From Methanobrevibacter sp. (GTDB taxonomy: Archaea > Methanobacteriota > Methanobacteria > Methanobacteriales > Methanobacteriaceae), in the NCBI GenBank assembly GCA_030539985.1, contig JAUNXD010000042.1, positions 1 to 10,454 of the forward strand: a stretch of 10,454 nt of DNA, read 5' to 3'. The notes under the pieces are model-generated. The model saw nothing but the letters and a program-made list of their open reading frames with translations. It was not told the DNA's origin and did not search any database. Positions 1 to 5,577 of this stretch are shown here, piece by piece; within the stretch, counting starts at the first letter, position 1; every line of letters begins with the position of its first letter. A program made the translations under genes and the position numbers.

Positions 1-2
1 TA

Positions 3-224
3 TGTGAAATTCTTGACTATATTTCAGATAATAACACTGTTCCTCGTAATATAAGAGAAGCAGCTAACCAGTCTTGTGATTTACTGAAAGATGAAGAACA
101 AGATCAATCTGTAAGAATAAGTACTGTTCTCGGAAAATTAGATGAAATCAGTAATGATCCTAATATTCCTGTTCACGCTAGAACTTTAATTTGGGAAGTT
201 CTATCTAAATTAGAGGCTATCTAA
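3..224 (+). CDS. UPF0147 family protein, C-terminal part (5' end outside window)
   Basis: An open frame enters from the left edge and stops with TAA at 222-224, giving 73 residues. The segment ISDNNTVPRNIREAAN and the ending DEISNDPNIPVHARTLIWEV followed by LSKLEAI match my recollection of the small archaeal UPF0147 family, which is about 85-95 residues long, so roughly 15-20 residues are missing. The function of the family is unknown. The composition is soluble and helical, with no membrane segment. A T-run (237-245) follows the stop and probably ends transcription before convergent cbiG. Family assignment is from memory of the conserved C-terminal motif; confidence is good, though no function can be given. 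Confidence 0.85.
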   Translation, partial: CEILDYISDNNTVPRNIREAANQSCDLLKDEEQDQSVRISTVLGKLDEISNDPNIPVHARTLIWEVLSKLEAI

Positions 225-250
225 TTTAGTTTCCTATTTTTTTTTAAAAT
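225..250 (+). terminator. Poly-T terminator after the UPF0147 gene
   Basis: Nine consecutive T residues (237-245) begin 13 nt after the UPF0147 stop, in the 26-nt gap before the convergent cbiG stop. Archaeal RNA polymerase terminates at U-rich tracts without needing a hairpin, and I see no convincing hairpin here. No comparable T-tract serves the minus strand in this gap. Confidence 0.5.
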
Positions 251-493
251 TTAACTTGAAACGGCAACTGAGATTGTAACTCCATCGTAAGATGTCTTTT
301 TATATACTAATTTTGAGTTAAAACCTGCCATTATCAACGCTGAAGGTTCACAGACACCATAAATTCCAAATTTGGAATAAACGAATTCTGATTTGGCAAC
401 ATCATTTGATTCAAACAATTTCAATTTATCAAGTTCAACAAATTCAACTGGTATATCTAGCTTTTCTGACAATTCTAATATACCCTGTTCATC
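251..493 (-). CDS. cbiG: CbiG C-terminal domain remainder, in the -1 frame relative to 475-1263
   Basis: From codon GAT at 493 this frame encodes DEQGILELSEKLDIPVEF and continues to a GIYGVCEPSAL segment and TSYDGVTISVA before TAA at 251-253. This is the expected end of the CobE/GbiG C-terminal domain and directly continues the SAEIKK of the upstream frame. By itself it has no ATG and no Shine-Dalgarno site; its only in-frame initiator is a TTG at 472, which would cut the domain. It is therefore unlikely to be an independent gene. It is best read as the second half of one cbiG gene, reached by a -1 shift. The frame is intact to its stop with no further damage, which argues against long-standing decay. 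Confidence 0.85.
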   Translation of the reverse strand, partial: DEQGILELSEKLDIPVEFVELDKLKLFESNDVAKSEFVYSKFGIYGVCEPSALIMAGFNSKLVYKKTSYDGVTISVAVSS

Positions 494-1263
494 TTTTTTA
501 TTTCAGCAGATGCCAGCAGATTTACCCTGCAAGGCAAAATGTTTAAATCATTCAATGACTTTATAAATCCTTCATAAATATCTTTACAAGGTTTGCCACG
601 CCTGCAGCCAATTCCGACAACGACTTTCTTCTCTTTCAAAATAAGTTCATGCTCATCCAAAGTTGCCAGTATTTCATCACTGTTCATTTTTGATGAATAA
701 TATATTGAAACATTGATTTCAAGTGTATTATTACTTAAATATTCAAACAGATAGTTGAAGTTTTTGTTGGGATTTACAGTTAATGAAATCTCACGACATT
801 CCAAAATGGCCTTGTTGAAGTATAGAATTTCTTTTGTATTTTCAATTGACAGATATAAGTCACGTGCCAGAACATCAATTCCTAACTTCTTGTTTACATC
901 TGTTGAAGTTGTTATGACAGGAGTTGCGCCTATTAGTTTGCTGATTTTACCTGTTAATTCATTTGCACCGCCAAGATGGCCTGAAAGTGTTGATATTACA
1001 AATTTTCCATTGTCATCAATATTTAAAACGGCAGGATCCGTTATCTTTGATTTGATTAATGGTGCAATGGATCTGATTAGGATTCCTGAAGCCATAATGG
1101 CAACAATCGCATCATATTCATAAAACAGGATAGGAAAATACTTTTTAACGTTTTTATGATACAGGTCACATTTTATTATTGTTGAATCACTATCCAATTT
1201 CTCTTTTAAATTCAATGCAAGTTCTTTTCCTTTATCTGAAACCGAAATAATTGCCATCTTCAT
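475..1263 (-). CDS. cbiG: CbiG (cobalt-precorrin 5A hydrolase), N-terminal and central part, zero frame
   Basis: CbiG opens the lactone ring of cobalt-precorrin-5A, releasing acetaldehyde, in anaerobic cobalamin corrin-ring synthesis. The N-terminal domain is clear: VAIMASGILIRSIAPLI, then TLSGHLGGANELT and a TTSTD segment. The start of the C-terminal CobE/GbiG domain (VVVGIGCRRGKPC) is also in this frame. The start ATG at 1263 overlaps the cbiB stop as ATGA, so the two genes are translationally coupled. The frame runs into five unrelated residues (MNRVY) and TAG at 475-477, while the rest of the family's C-terminal domain continues in the -1 frame (251-493). The two parts together give 337 residues, near the normal CbiG length of about 340. 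The gene is therefore frameshifted by mutation, by sequencing error, or by programmed slippage. Confidence 0.9.
   Translation of the reverse strand: MKMAIISVSDKGKELALNLKEKLDSDSTIIKCDLYHKNVKKYFPILFYEYDAIVAIMASGILIRSIAPLIKSKITDPAVLNIDDNGKFVISTLSGHLGGANELTGKISKLIGATPVITTSTDVNKKLGIDVLARDLYLSIENTKEILYFNKAILECREISLTVNPNKNFNYLFEYLSNNTLEINVSIYYSSKMNSDEILATLDEHELILKEKKVVVGIGCRRGKPCKDIYEGFIKSLNDLNILPCRVNLLASAEIKKMNRVY
478..499 (-). promoter_or_regulatory. Candidate -1 frameshift site in cbiG: slippery heptamer and start of stem
   Basis: On the minus strand, A AAA AAG (499-493) lies in register with the zero frame (ATA AAA AAG), the canonical X XXY YYZ form. After an 8-nt spacer, GGTATAT (484-478) can pair perfectly with ATATACC (456-450), forming a 7-bp stem with a 21-nt loop. 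A -1 slip gives KK followed by DEQGILEL, the expected CbiG sequence. The stem is AT-rich and the loop is long, so the stimulator is weak. A simple loss of one A from a seven-A run explains the data equally well. Confidence 0.45.
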
Positions 1264-2258
1264 AATATCACAAACATTAATGAATATAGTAAGATAATTA
1301 TTATTGTAAATAAAATTATTGTCATTTTTGACAGTTTGACCGCTTTTGAAATATCATCTGATGTTATACGTTTATTGTCATCACCTAAAATATAAATATC
1401 CTTTTTAATCAGCTGAATGTTCAATGCTCCTGCTGTCGTTGCCATTGTATAACCTGAATTTGGAGAAGGACAAACCCTTGCATCCCTTCTCATGATTTCA
1501 TAAGCATTCTTTCCATCTAATTTAAGTAAATAGGCAGATATAACAACACATATTCCTGCAATCCTTGATGGAATGTAGTTAAGAATATCATCAATTTTTG
1601 CAGGTACATAACCGATGTTGATCAGTTCAGGAGTCTTATAGCCAAGCATAGCGTCAAGGGTGTTGAAAATTCTGTATAATGTCGGTACCAAAAGCAGGTA
1701 AAACAGATGATTGTCAAATGGATAAATCAGAATTACCGCTGCAAAAATCATGTAGTAAAATATTGGTGCAACATATGAATCTGTTATGTTTTCAGTCAGG
1801 CTTTCCACAGTTGCAGAAACAATGAATGATTCAGTCAGTTCATCTGTGTCACGACTCACCAGGTATGATACCAGCTGCCTTGCCTTTTCAATATCATCAT
1901 CCAGTGCATTTTTCACATCCAAAGCTGTCTGTAATAACATGTTTACTGAAAACGTTGCTGATAACAGTATTATAAACATTATAAACAATAAAATAACATT
2001 AGAAGAACAGATAAAGTATGTAATATATAATACAATTGCACTTACTAAACACACACCAATAACAACAAGCAATCCTGACAGTCTGTTTTTAATCTTTATG
2101 AATTGCCTTTTAAAGAAATTAGTGAATGATCCTATTATCACAACAGGATGAATCCTGGTTGGCAGCTCACCAAATATAATGTCTATAGCTAATGCCAATA
2201 TCAAAGCCAAAACAACAAAAACAAACAAGTTTAAATTAATAATACTGTTTATTTTCAT
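1260..2258 (-). CDS. cbiB: CbiB, adenosylcobinamide-phosphate synthase (membrane protein)
   Basis: CbiB/CobD attaches the aminopropanol-type linker to adenosylcobyric acid, late in cobamide synthesis, at the membrane. Family motifs are clear in order: a hydrophobic N-terminus, FGELPTRIHPVVIIGSF, SRDTDELTES, ATVESLTENITDSYVAP, FNTLDAMLGYKTPEL, AKIDDILNYIPSR, and DARVCPSPNSGYTMATTAGA, with a terminal membrane helix. Several hydrophobic segments span the protein. I prefer the ATG at 2258 (332 residues). An ATG at 2297 would add MIEYNYLVNVVIS, a stretch not typical of the family, and lies only about 10 nt from the TATATATA element, too close for a leadered transcript from it. Neither start has a good Shine-Dalgarno site. 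It overlaps cbiG by 4 nt (ATGA), so the pair forms one operon. No cobalamin riboswitch is visible upstream. Confidence 0.9.
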   Translation of the reverse strand: MKINSIINLNLFVFVVLALILALAIDIIFGELPTRIHPVVIIGSFTNFFKRQFIKIKNRLSGLLVVIGVCLVSAIVLYITYFICSSNVILLFIMFIILLSATFSVNMLLQTALDVKNALDDDIEKARQLVSYLVSRDTDELTESFIVSATVESLTENITDSYVAPIFYYMIFAAVILIYPFDNHLFYLLLVPTLYRIFNTLDAMLGYKTPELINIGYVPAKIDDILNYIPSRIAGICVVISAYLLKLDGKNAYEIMRRDARVCPSPNSGYTMATTAGALNIQLIKKDIYILGDDNKRITSDDISKAVKLSKMTIILFTIIIILLYSLMFVIL

Positions 2259-2297
2259 TGAAATAACAACATTAACTAAATAATTATATTCAATCAT

Positions 2298-2342
2298 AGT
2301 TTAATATATATAATAAAAAAATAAATAATTTATTATAAATTT
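2298..2342. promoter_or_regulatory. Divergent promoter region between cbiB and the DUF2299-like gene
   Basis: This short gap is almost entirely A and T. A near-symmetric TATA element, TTTAATATATATAATA, begins at 2300 and could serve both directions. For the plus strand it would place a start site near 2332, about 30 nt before the ATG at 2361. For the minus strand it would place one near 2282, upstream of the preferred cbiB ATG at 2258. A second minus-strand TATA candidate lies at 2332-2339 (TTTATAAT on that strand) and would fit the longer cbiB start instead. Positions are estimated from the usual 25-nt TATA-to-start distance. Confidence 0.45.
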
Positions 2343-2360
2343 TTGTTAAAGATGATTAAT

Positions 2361-2843
2361 ATGAACATTGAAAATGATGTAAAACAATGGTTAACAGAAG
2401 AAGATTTCTTAAGAGAAATAAAATATGATGAAAATGCTGATTTTCATTTCATTGTTGAATTTCCAAATGATAATATAATGGATGTCGTTAAACCGAAAGG
2501 CAAAGACTGCATTGTCATTGCATGTGCAACACAGGTTGCTCCTGAACATCTTAATCTCATGAACAATGCCGATGATTTGACTAAAAAAGATTTCATAATG
2601 GCATTGAACTTCAGTTTAAACAGTTTCTTGGTTGATTTTGAACTCAAAGTTTCACAGGATATTTTGCAGCAGTTTGTTGTAACCGATCAAATTTTTGAAG
2701 ATGGATTAACTAAAAATGAATTTATAAAAACCATTAAGAGAGTATTTAAGGCAAAATTACAATGCATTTGGTTAATTGACCAGAAATTCGGAAGACCTTC
2801 CATCAATGTCACCCCCTCAAATGAAAACGATATGTTTCTCTAG
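2361..2843 (+). CDS. DUF2299-like conserved archaeal protein, function unknown
   Basis: The 160-residue product starts MNIENDVKQWLTEEDFLREI and has an acidic, soluble composition. Segments NADFHFIVEFP, MDVVKPKGKDCIVIACAT and APEHL match my memory of the DUF2299 proteins of methanogens, predicted cytosolic and of unknown function. The ATG at 2361 is preferred because GATGATT (2351-2357), one mismatch from GGTGATT of the anti-16S consensus, sits just upstream. An ATG at 2352 and a TTG at 2343 are in frame but lack such a site. The last codon and TAG stop lie within a TCTCTAGAGA palindrome (2837-2846), and the six-G run of the first origin box begins 6 nt after the stop. The gene therefore forms the left border of the origin. 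No catalytic motif is visible. Family call is moderate; the gene itself is confident. Confidence 0.8.
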   Translation: MNIENDVKQWLTEEDFLREIKYDENADFHFIVEFPNDNIMDVVKPKGKDCIVIACATQVAPEHLNLMNNADDLTKKDFIMALNFSLNSFLVDFELKVSQDILQQFVVTDQIFEDGLTKNEFIKTIKRVFKAKLQCIWLIDQKFGRPSINVTPSNENDMFL

Positions 2844-2848
2844 AGAGA

Positions 2849-2871
2849 GGGGGGTGTATTTCAAGTGTAAC
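2849..2871 (-). repeat. ORB1: origin box with six-G run
   Basis: On the minus strand the core TTACACTTGAAAT (2870-2858) is followed by ACACCCCCC, which is a run of six G residues (2849-2854) on the plus strand. A core plus a G-string is the extended form of an archaeal ORB, where the initiator's winged-helix and AAA+ domains contact both parts. It begins 6 nt after the DUF2299-like stop and points away from the AT-rich region. Confidence 0.8.
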
Positions 2872-2897
2872 ATTTTTGGGGATATATTAAGAGTGAA

Positions 2898-2928
2898 GGG
2901 GTATATTTCAACTGTAAACACTTGAAAT
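2898..2928. repeat. ORB2 (-) and ORB3 (+): inverted, overlapping pair
   Basis: ORB2 reads TTACAGTTGAAAT on the minus strand (2917-2905), one mismatch from consensus, with a G-run GGGG at 2898-2901. ORB3 reads AAACACTTGAAAT on the plus strand (2916-2928), differing from consensus only at its first two bases. The two share AA at 2916-2917, so the pair forms an imperfect palindrome centred near 2917. Two initiator molecules bound here would face opposite directions and be very close to each other. Confidence 0.75.
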
Positions 2929-3020
2929 TTATCTTTTCTGATTTTTATTTTTTTCCAAAATAGAATTAAAATAGTTTCTTATTTGCTATTTTAAGCATTT
3001 TCATTGATTTTTGTTTTCAC
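2929..3020. other. AT-rich stretch between oppositely oriented ORBs, candidate unwinding element
   Basis: This 92-bp segment is strongly AT-rich, with T- and A-tracts such as TTTTTATTTTTTTCC (2942-2956), and contains no ORB match. It lies between the left-pointing boxes ORB1-2 and the right-pointing boxes ORB4-6, the position of the duplex unwinding element in characterised archaeal origins. ORB3 adjoins it on the left. Unwinding is inferred from position and composition only. Confidence 0.5.
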
Positions 3021-3033
3021 TTACACTTGAAAT
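3021..3033 (+). repeat. ORB4: exact TTACACTTGAAAT box
   Basis: A perfect copy of the 13-base consensus on the plus strand, first box to the right of the AT-rich stretch. It has no adjacent G- or C-run; the following bases are CCATGTC. Confidence 0.8.
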
Positions 3034-3068
3034 CCATGTCTTCATTTTCTGTTTTCGCATGATTTGCG

Positions 3069-3081
3069 TTACACTTGAAAC
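3069..3081 (+). repeat. ORB5: TTACACTTGAAAC box with pyrimidine-rich flank
   Basis: Twelve of thirteen bases match the consensus on the plus strand. It is followed by ATACCTCTCTGTCTC, a pyrimidine-rich flank that resembles the TACACCCCCCTCTCT flank of ORB1 read on the minus strand. This suggests ORB5 is the right-hand counterpart of the extended left-hand boxes, with a weakened G-string. Confidence 0.8.
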
Positions 3082-3178
3082 ATACCTCTCTGTCTCTGTG
3101 ATAAATCATGATATTTTTTTCAAAATCATGCTCCATATCACCATCTGAAAAATTTTTGAGGCTGTTTTTTGCTAAGAA

Positions 3179-3191
3179 TTACACTTGAAAT
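3179..3191 (+). repeat. ORB6: exact TTACACTTGAAAT box
   Basis: A perfect 13-base match on the plus strand, followed by CATTATC rather than a G/C run. The extended form GAAATCATT recurs as GAAATCAAA at 3261 and GAAATCAAT at 3358. Confidence 0.8.
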
Positions 3192-3198
3192 CATTATC

Positions 3199-3211
3199 TT
3201 ATATTTGAAAT
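3199..3211 (+). repeat. Degenerate ORB: TTATATTTGAAAT
   Basis: Two substitutions separate this from the consensus, both in the central ACAC part, and it sits only 7 nt after ORB6 in the same direction. In AT-rich DNA a match at this level could occur by chance; the position close to ORB6 makes it a plausible low-affinity box. Confidence 0.35.
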
Positions 3212-3260
3212 AACACTATTTCATTGTTAATTTTTCAATGGATTATTAGTTTTTAATATT

Positions 3261-3276
3261 GAAATCAAATGATTTC
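3261..3276. repeat. Perfect inverted repeat GAAATCA-AA-TGATTTC
   Basis: Seven-base arms (3261-3267 and 3270-3276) are separated by two bases. Each arm resembles the 3' half of an ORB plus the CA that follows ORB6, so this may be a degenerate back-to-back pair of half-boxes. A 7-bp inverted repeat in AT-rich DNA can also be chance. Confidence 0.4.
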
Positions 3277-3416
3277 ATTTATTTTTAAGCCATTTTAAAA
3301 GATATTGTTATTATAATTTAAAATTAACGGTTTTTAATCAGGACAATTTTTCACACTGAAATCAATTTTAATACTATTTTAATAAAAATGTAATAAATAC
3401 TTTTATTAAACACCGC

Positions 3417-3440
3417 TTTTATATTATTAACACTGGAAAT
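3417..3440 (+). promoter_or_regulatory. orc1/cdc6 promoter TATA with a degenerate ORB just downstream
   Basis: TTTTATATTATT (3417-3428) is a good archaeal TATA box and predicts a transcription start near 3447, about 40 nt before the ATG. Overlapping its end is TAACACTGGAAAT (3428-3440), an ORB-like sequence with two mismatches. It lies in the space between TATA and start site, where a bound initiator would block polymerase, so autorepression of orc1/cdc6 is possible. This is inferred from positions alone. Confidence 0.45.
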
Positions 3441-3488
3441 TATACTTATCATTTTTTTCATAATTTTTACAATAATCAGGGTGAAAAC

Positions 3489-4658
3489 ATGGCAAATATT
3501 TTTGAAGACGAAGAATTATTTGTAAACAGAAGACGCAACAATATTTTCAAAGACAAAAAACCTCTTGATCACAGATTTTTACCTACAAAATTAGTTCACA
3601 GAGACCGGCAAATCAAGCAAATCGCAAAATGCTGGGTTGACATTTTAGATGGTGTCACTCCATCCAATGTCACTTTATATGGTAAAACGGGTACAGGAAA
3701 AACAGCCACTTCCAAGTTTGCCCGAGAGCAGCTGATTGAAGCGGCAAATAATGAAAATATTTTTATTAAAGTTGAACACATAAGATGTACTGATTACACT
3801 ACTGAATACCAGGTGATAGCTGAATTGTGTAACAGACTCGGAAGGGATGTTCCTAGCCGTGGATGGACAAAAGCTGAAGTTGTCAATACATTCAGAGATA
3901 TTTTCAAAAGAAAAAGCATCGTTAAAGGTCAATTGCATTTAATCGTTATTTTGGACGAAATCGATATTCTGCTAGACAAGGATGGCGATGGAATCCTCTA
4001 CACACTGACCAGAACAGACAATGTTGCTGTTTTGCTTATCAGTAATTACTTGGATTTCAAAAAATTGATTAAATCAAGAGTCACAAGCAGCTTAAAGGAT
4101 AAGGAAATTATTTTCCCACCTTACGGTGCTGATCAGTTATCCGACATCTTGTCCGAAAGAGCGAAATTGTCATTCCATGACAATGTATTGGAAGATGATG
4201 TGATTCCTTTATGTTCTGCAATGGCAGCCAAGGAGGAAGGTGATGCAAGGTATGCATTGGATCTTTTAAAGAATGCTGGTGAGATTGCATTTGACGAAGC
4301 ATCCGATAAAGTGGTTGGAGAGCATGTAAAACAGGCCAAGGAAAGAATTGAACATAATAAGGTTACCGATATTTTAACCACATTGCCATTCCAGCAGCAG
4401 AGGGTTCTCGAGGCAATCTTAACATTGACAAAACAGAAAGAGGAAATAACTTCAGGTAAGCTTTACGAGGCATACACTGAAATCTCCAAAAAGGATGCAG
4501 TAACCTACAGAAGGATATTTGATTTTATTAATGAACTTGAACTGTTGGGTATAATTTCAACAAATACCATTTCACGTGGTCGTGCAAAAGGTAGAACTAA
4601 TATAATCAAACTTCAATGCGATGAAACTTTACTTGAAACAGCCCTTTACACTATTTAG
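3489..4658 (+). CDS. cdc6: Orc1/Cdc6 family replication initiator
   Basis: This protein binds origin ORBs, melts or remodels DNA and helps load the MCM helicase. The 389-residue length is typical. An N-terminal basic segment (about 14-45) precedes the AAA+ domain with Walker A GKTGTGKT (65-72), Walker B VILDEID (153-159), sensor 1 LLISN (182-186) and sensor 2 GDARYALDLL (251-260). A winged-helix DNA-binding domain fills about 296-389, ending with the wing motif SRGRAKGRTNIIKL. The ATG at 3489 has a strong Shine-Dalgarno GGGTGA at 3479-3484, 4 nt upstream. All ATPase motifs are intact. It lies immediately right of the ORB array, which is its likely binding site, and its stop overlaps the convergent pyrB stop by 8 nt. 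The ORB array makes this the Orc1-1/Cdc6-1 type initiator rather than an accessory paralogue. Confidence 0.96.
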   Translation: MANIFEDEELFVNRRRNNIFKDKKPLDHRFLPTKLVHRDRQIKQIAKCWVDILDGVTPSNVTLYGKTGTGKTATSKFAREQLIEAANNENIFIKVEHIRCTDYTTEYQVIAELCNRLGRDVPSRGWTKAEVVNTFRDIFKRKSIVKGQLHLIVILDEIDILLDKDGDGILYTLTRTDNVAVLLISNYLDFKKLIKSRVTSSLKDKEIIFPPYGADQLSDILSERAKLSFHDNVLEDDVIPLCSAMAAKEEGDARYALDLLKNAGEIAFDEASDKVVGEHVKQAKERIEHNKVTDILTTLPFQQQRVLEAILTLTKQKEEITSGKLYEAYTEISKKDAVTYRRIFDFINELELLGIISTNTISRGRAKGRTNIIKLQCDETLLETALYTI

Positions 4659-5577
4659 GGTTGTTTTTAATTAGAGTCTTCAAAATGGCCATTCTCACAG
4701 GTACCGCATTTGCGGCCTGTTTGAAATATTTGTTATATTTGGTATCGTCAACATCACCATCTATCTCATCGATTCTAGGTAATGGGTGCATTACGATAAC
4801 GTCTTTTCCTTCAAGCATTTTTTTATTGACAATATATGCACCTTTTATTTTTAAATAATCGTTGATATCTAGGAAACGCTCTTTTTGAATTCTGGTTACA
4901 TATAATACATCAACATCATCGATTACATCTTCAATATTGTCAGTTTCGACATATTCAACGTTTGTCATGTTTAAATCATGAAGGATTTCCTGAGGCATCT
5001 TAAGTTCCGGTGGGGACACCATATATATTTTAACATTATTGAATAGGCTTAGGGCATTTGAAAGTGAATGTACAGTACGGCCGAACTTCAAATCACCTAT
5101 TAGAGCTATTTTTAAATTATCAATAGATCCGATTTCATTTTTTATTGTGTACAGGTCCAGAAGTGTCTGTGTAGGATGCTGGCCTGCACCGTCACCTGCG
5201 TTGATTACCGGAACATCAACAATGTCTGATATGAATTTTGACACTCCTTCAAGCTCATGTCTGATTACAAGCGCATCACTGTATCCTTCGAACATTTTAG
5301 CAGTATCAGCAATGCTTTCACCTTTTGAAACTGAACTGGAACCACTGCTTGTAAATCCGATGCACCGTCCATTCAAACGTTTCATTGCTGTTTCAAATGA
5401 TATTCTTGTCCTAGTTGATGGTTCAAAAAACATTAAACCGAGAATCTTTCCTTTAAGTTCCACTGAAATTTCTCTGGATTGTGCAATATCTTCCAATTTG
5501 GAAGCTTCATCAAGAATATATTCTATGTCTTCTCTTTCAAAGTCTTTAATTGAAATAATGTTTTTTAATTTGAAAAT
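4651..5577 (-). CDS. pyrB: Aspartate carbamoyltransferase catalytic subunit, apparent ATT start
   Basis: PyrB condenses carbamoyl phosphate and aspartate to carbamoyl-aspartate, the committed step of pyrimidine synthesis. Motifs (308-residue numbering): FEPSTRTRISFE (51-62) for carbamoyl phosphate, SVSKGES (about 82-88) with the mobile-loop lysine, HPTQTLLDL (134-142), GDLKFGRTVHS (161-171) and HPLPRIDEID (264-273). The first ordinary start codon is TTG at 5496, which would delete 27 conserved residues including IISIKDFEREDIEYILDEAS. Upstream in frame to TAA at 5580 there is no ATG, GTG or TTG. ATT at 5577 lies 5 nt after a strong AAGGTGG and gives the normal family length, so I call it the start. 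The gene follows hisG by 14 nt and probably shares its transcript. The PyrI regulatory subunit is not in this window. Confidence 0.93.
   Translation of the reverse strand: MFKLKNIISIKDFEREDIEYILDEASKLEDIAQSREISVELKGKILGLMFFEPSTRTRISFETAMKRLNGRCIGFTSSGSSSVSKGESIADTAKMFEGYSDALVIRHELEGVSKFISDIVDVPVINAGDGAGQHPTQTLLDLYTIKNEIGSIDNLKIALIGDLKFGRTVHSLSNALSLFNNVKIYMVSPPELKMPQEILHDLNMTNVEYVETDNIEDVIDDVDVLYVTRIQKERFLDINDYLKIKGAYIVNKKMLEGKDVIVMHPLPRIDEIDGDVDDTKYNKYFKQAANAVPVRMAILKTLIKNNPK

Larger units (their letters stand above)
2849..3440. other. Probable chromosomal replication origin (oriC) with mini-ORB repeats
   Basis: This 600-bp gene-free stretch lies directly upstream of orc1/cdc6, the usual place for a euryarchaeal origin. 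It carries repeats of TTACACTTGAAAT: six exact or one-mismatch copies and at least three weaker ones. The two leftmost copies point left and have G-runs at their outer edge, as in archaeal origin recognition boxes. The rest point right. AT-rich DNA lies between the two orientations (2929-3020) and again from about 3192 to 3420. From memory, the same core sequence is the mini-ORB bound by Cdc6 in Methanothermobacter thermautotrophicus. No convincing open reading frame is present on either strand. Assignment rests on repeats, arrangement and neighbour together, and is strong without experimental proof. Confidence 0.9.

Noticed and set aside
250..264. ORB-like TTAACTTGAAAC at the cbiG 3' end
   Set aside because: It lacks the central CAC, is far from the origin cluster and is explained by the last codons of cbiG.
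251..472. Independent 73-residue gene
   Set aside because: It has only a TTG start and no ribosome site, and its sequence continues the CbiG C-terminal domain from the neighbouring frame.
1786..2151. 121-codon plus-strand open frame opposite cbiB, and similar frames opposite cbiG and tfrA
   Set aside because: All are shadows of conserved minus-strand genes with no Shine-Dalgarno and no recognisable protein.
2259..2342. Cobalamin riboswitch upstream of cbiB
   Set aside because: The gap is too short and consists of almost pure A and T; no B12-box or structured GC-containing stems are seen.
2849..3211. Repeats resembling a CRISPR array
   Set aside because: The repeated unit is only 13 bases, spacing varies from overlap to about 100 bases, and copies occur in both orientations. 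This fits ORBs, not CRISPR.
4629..4639. ORB-like TTACTTGAAAC near the end of orc1/cdc6
   Set aside because: It lacks two bases of the core (AC) and is explained by the coding sequence for LLETA; an isolated match outside the origin.
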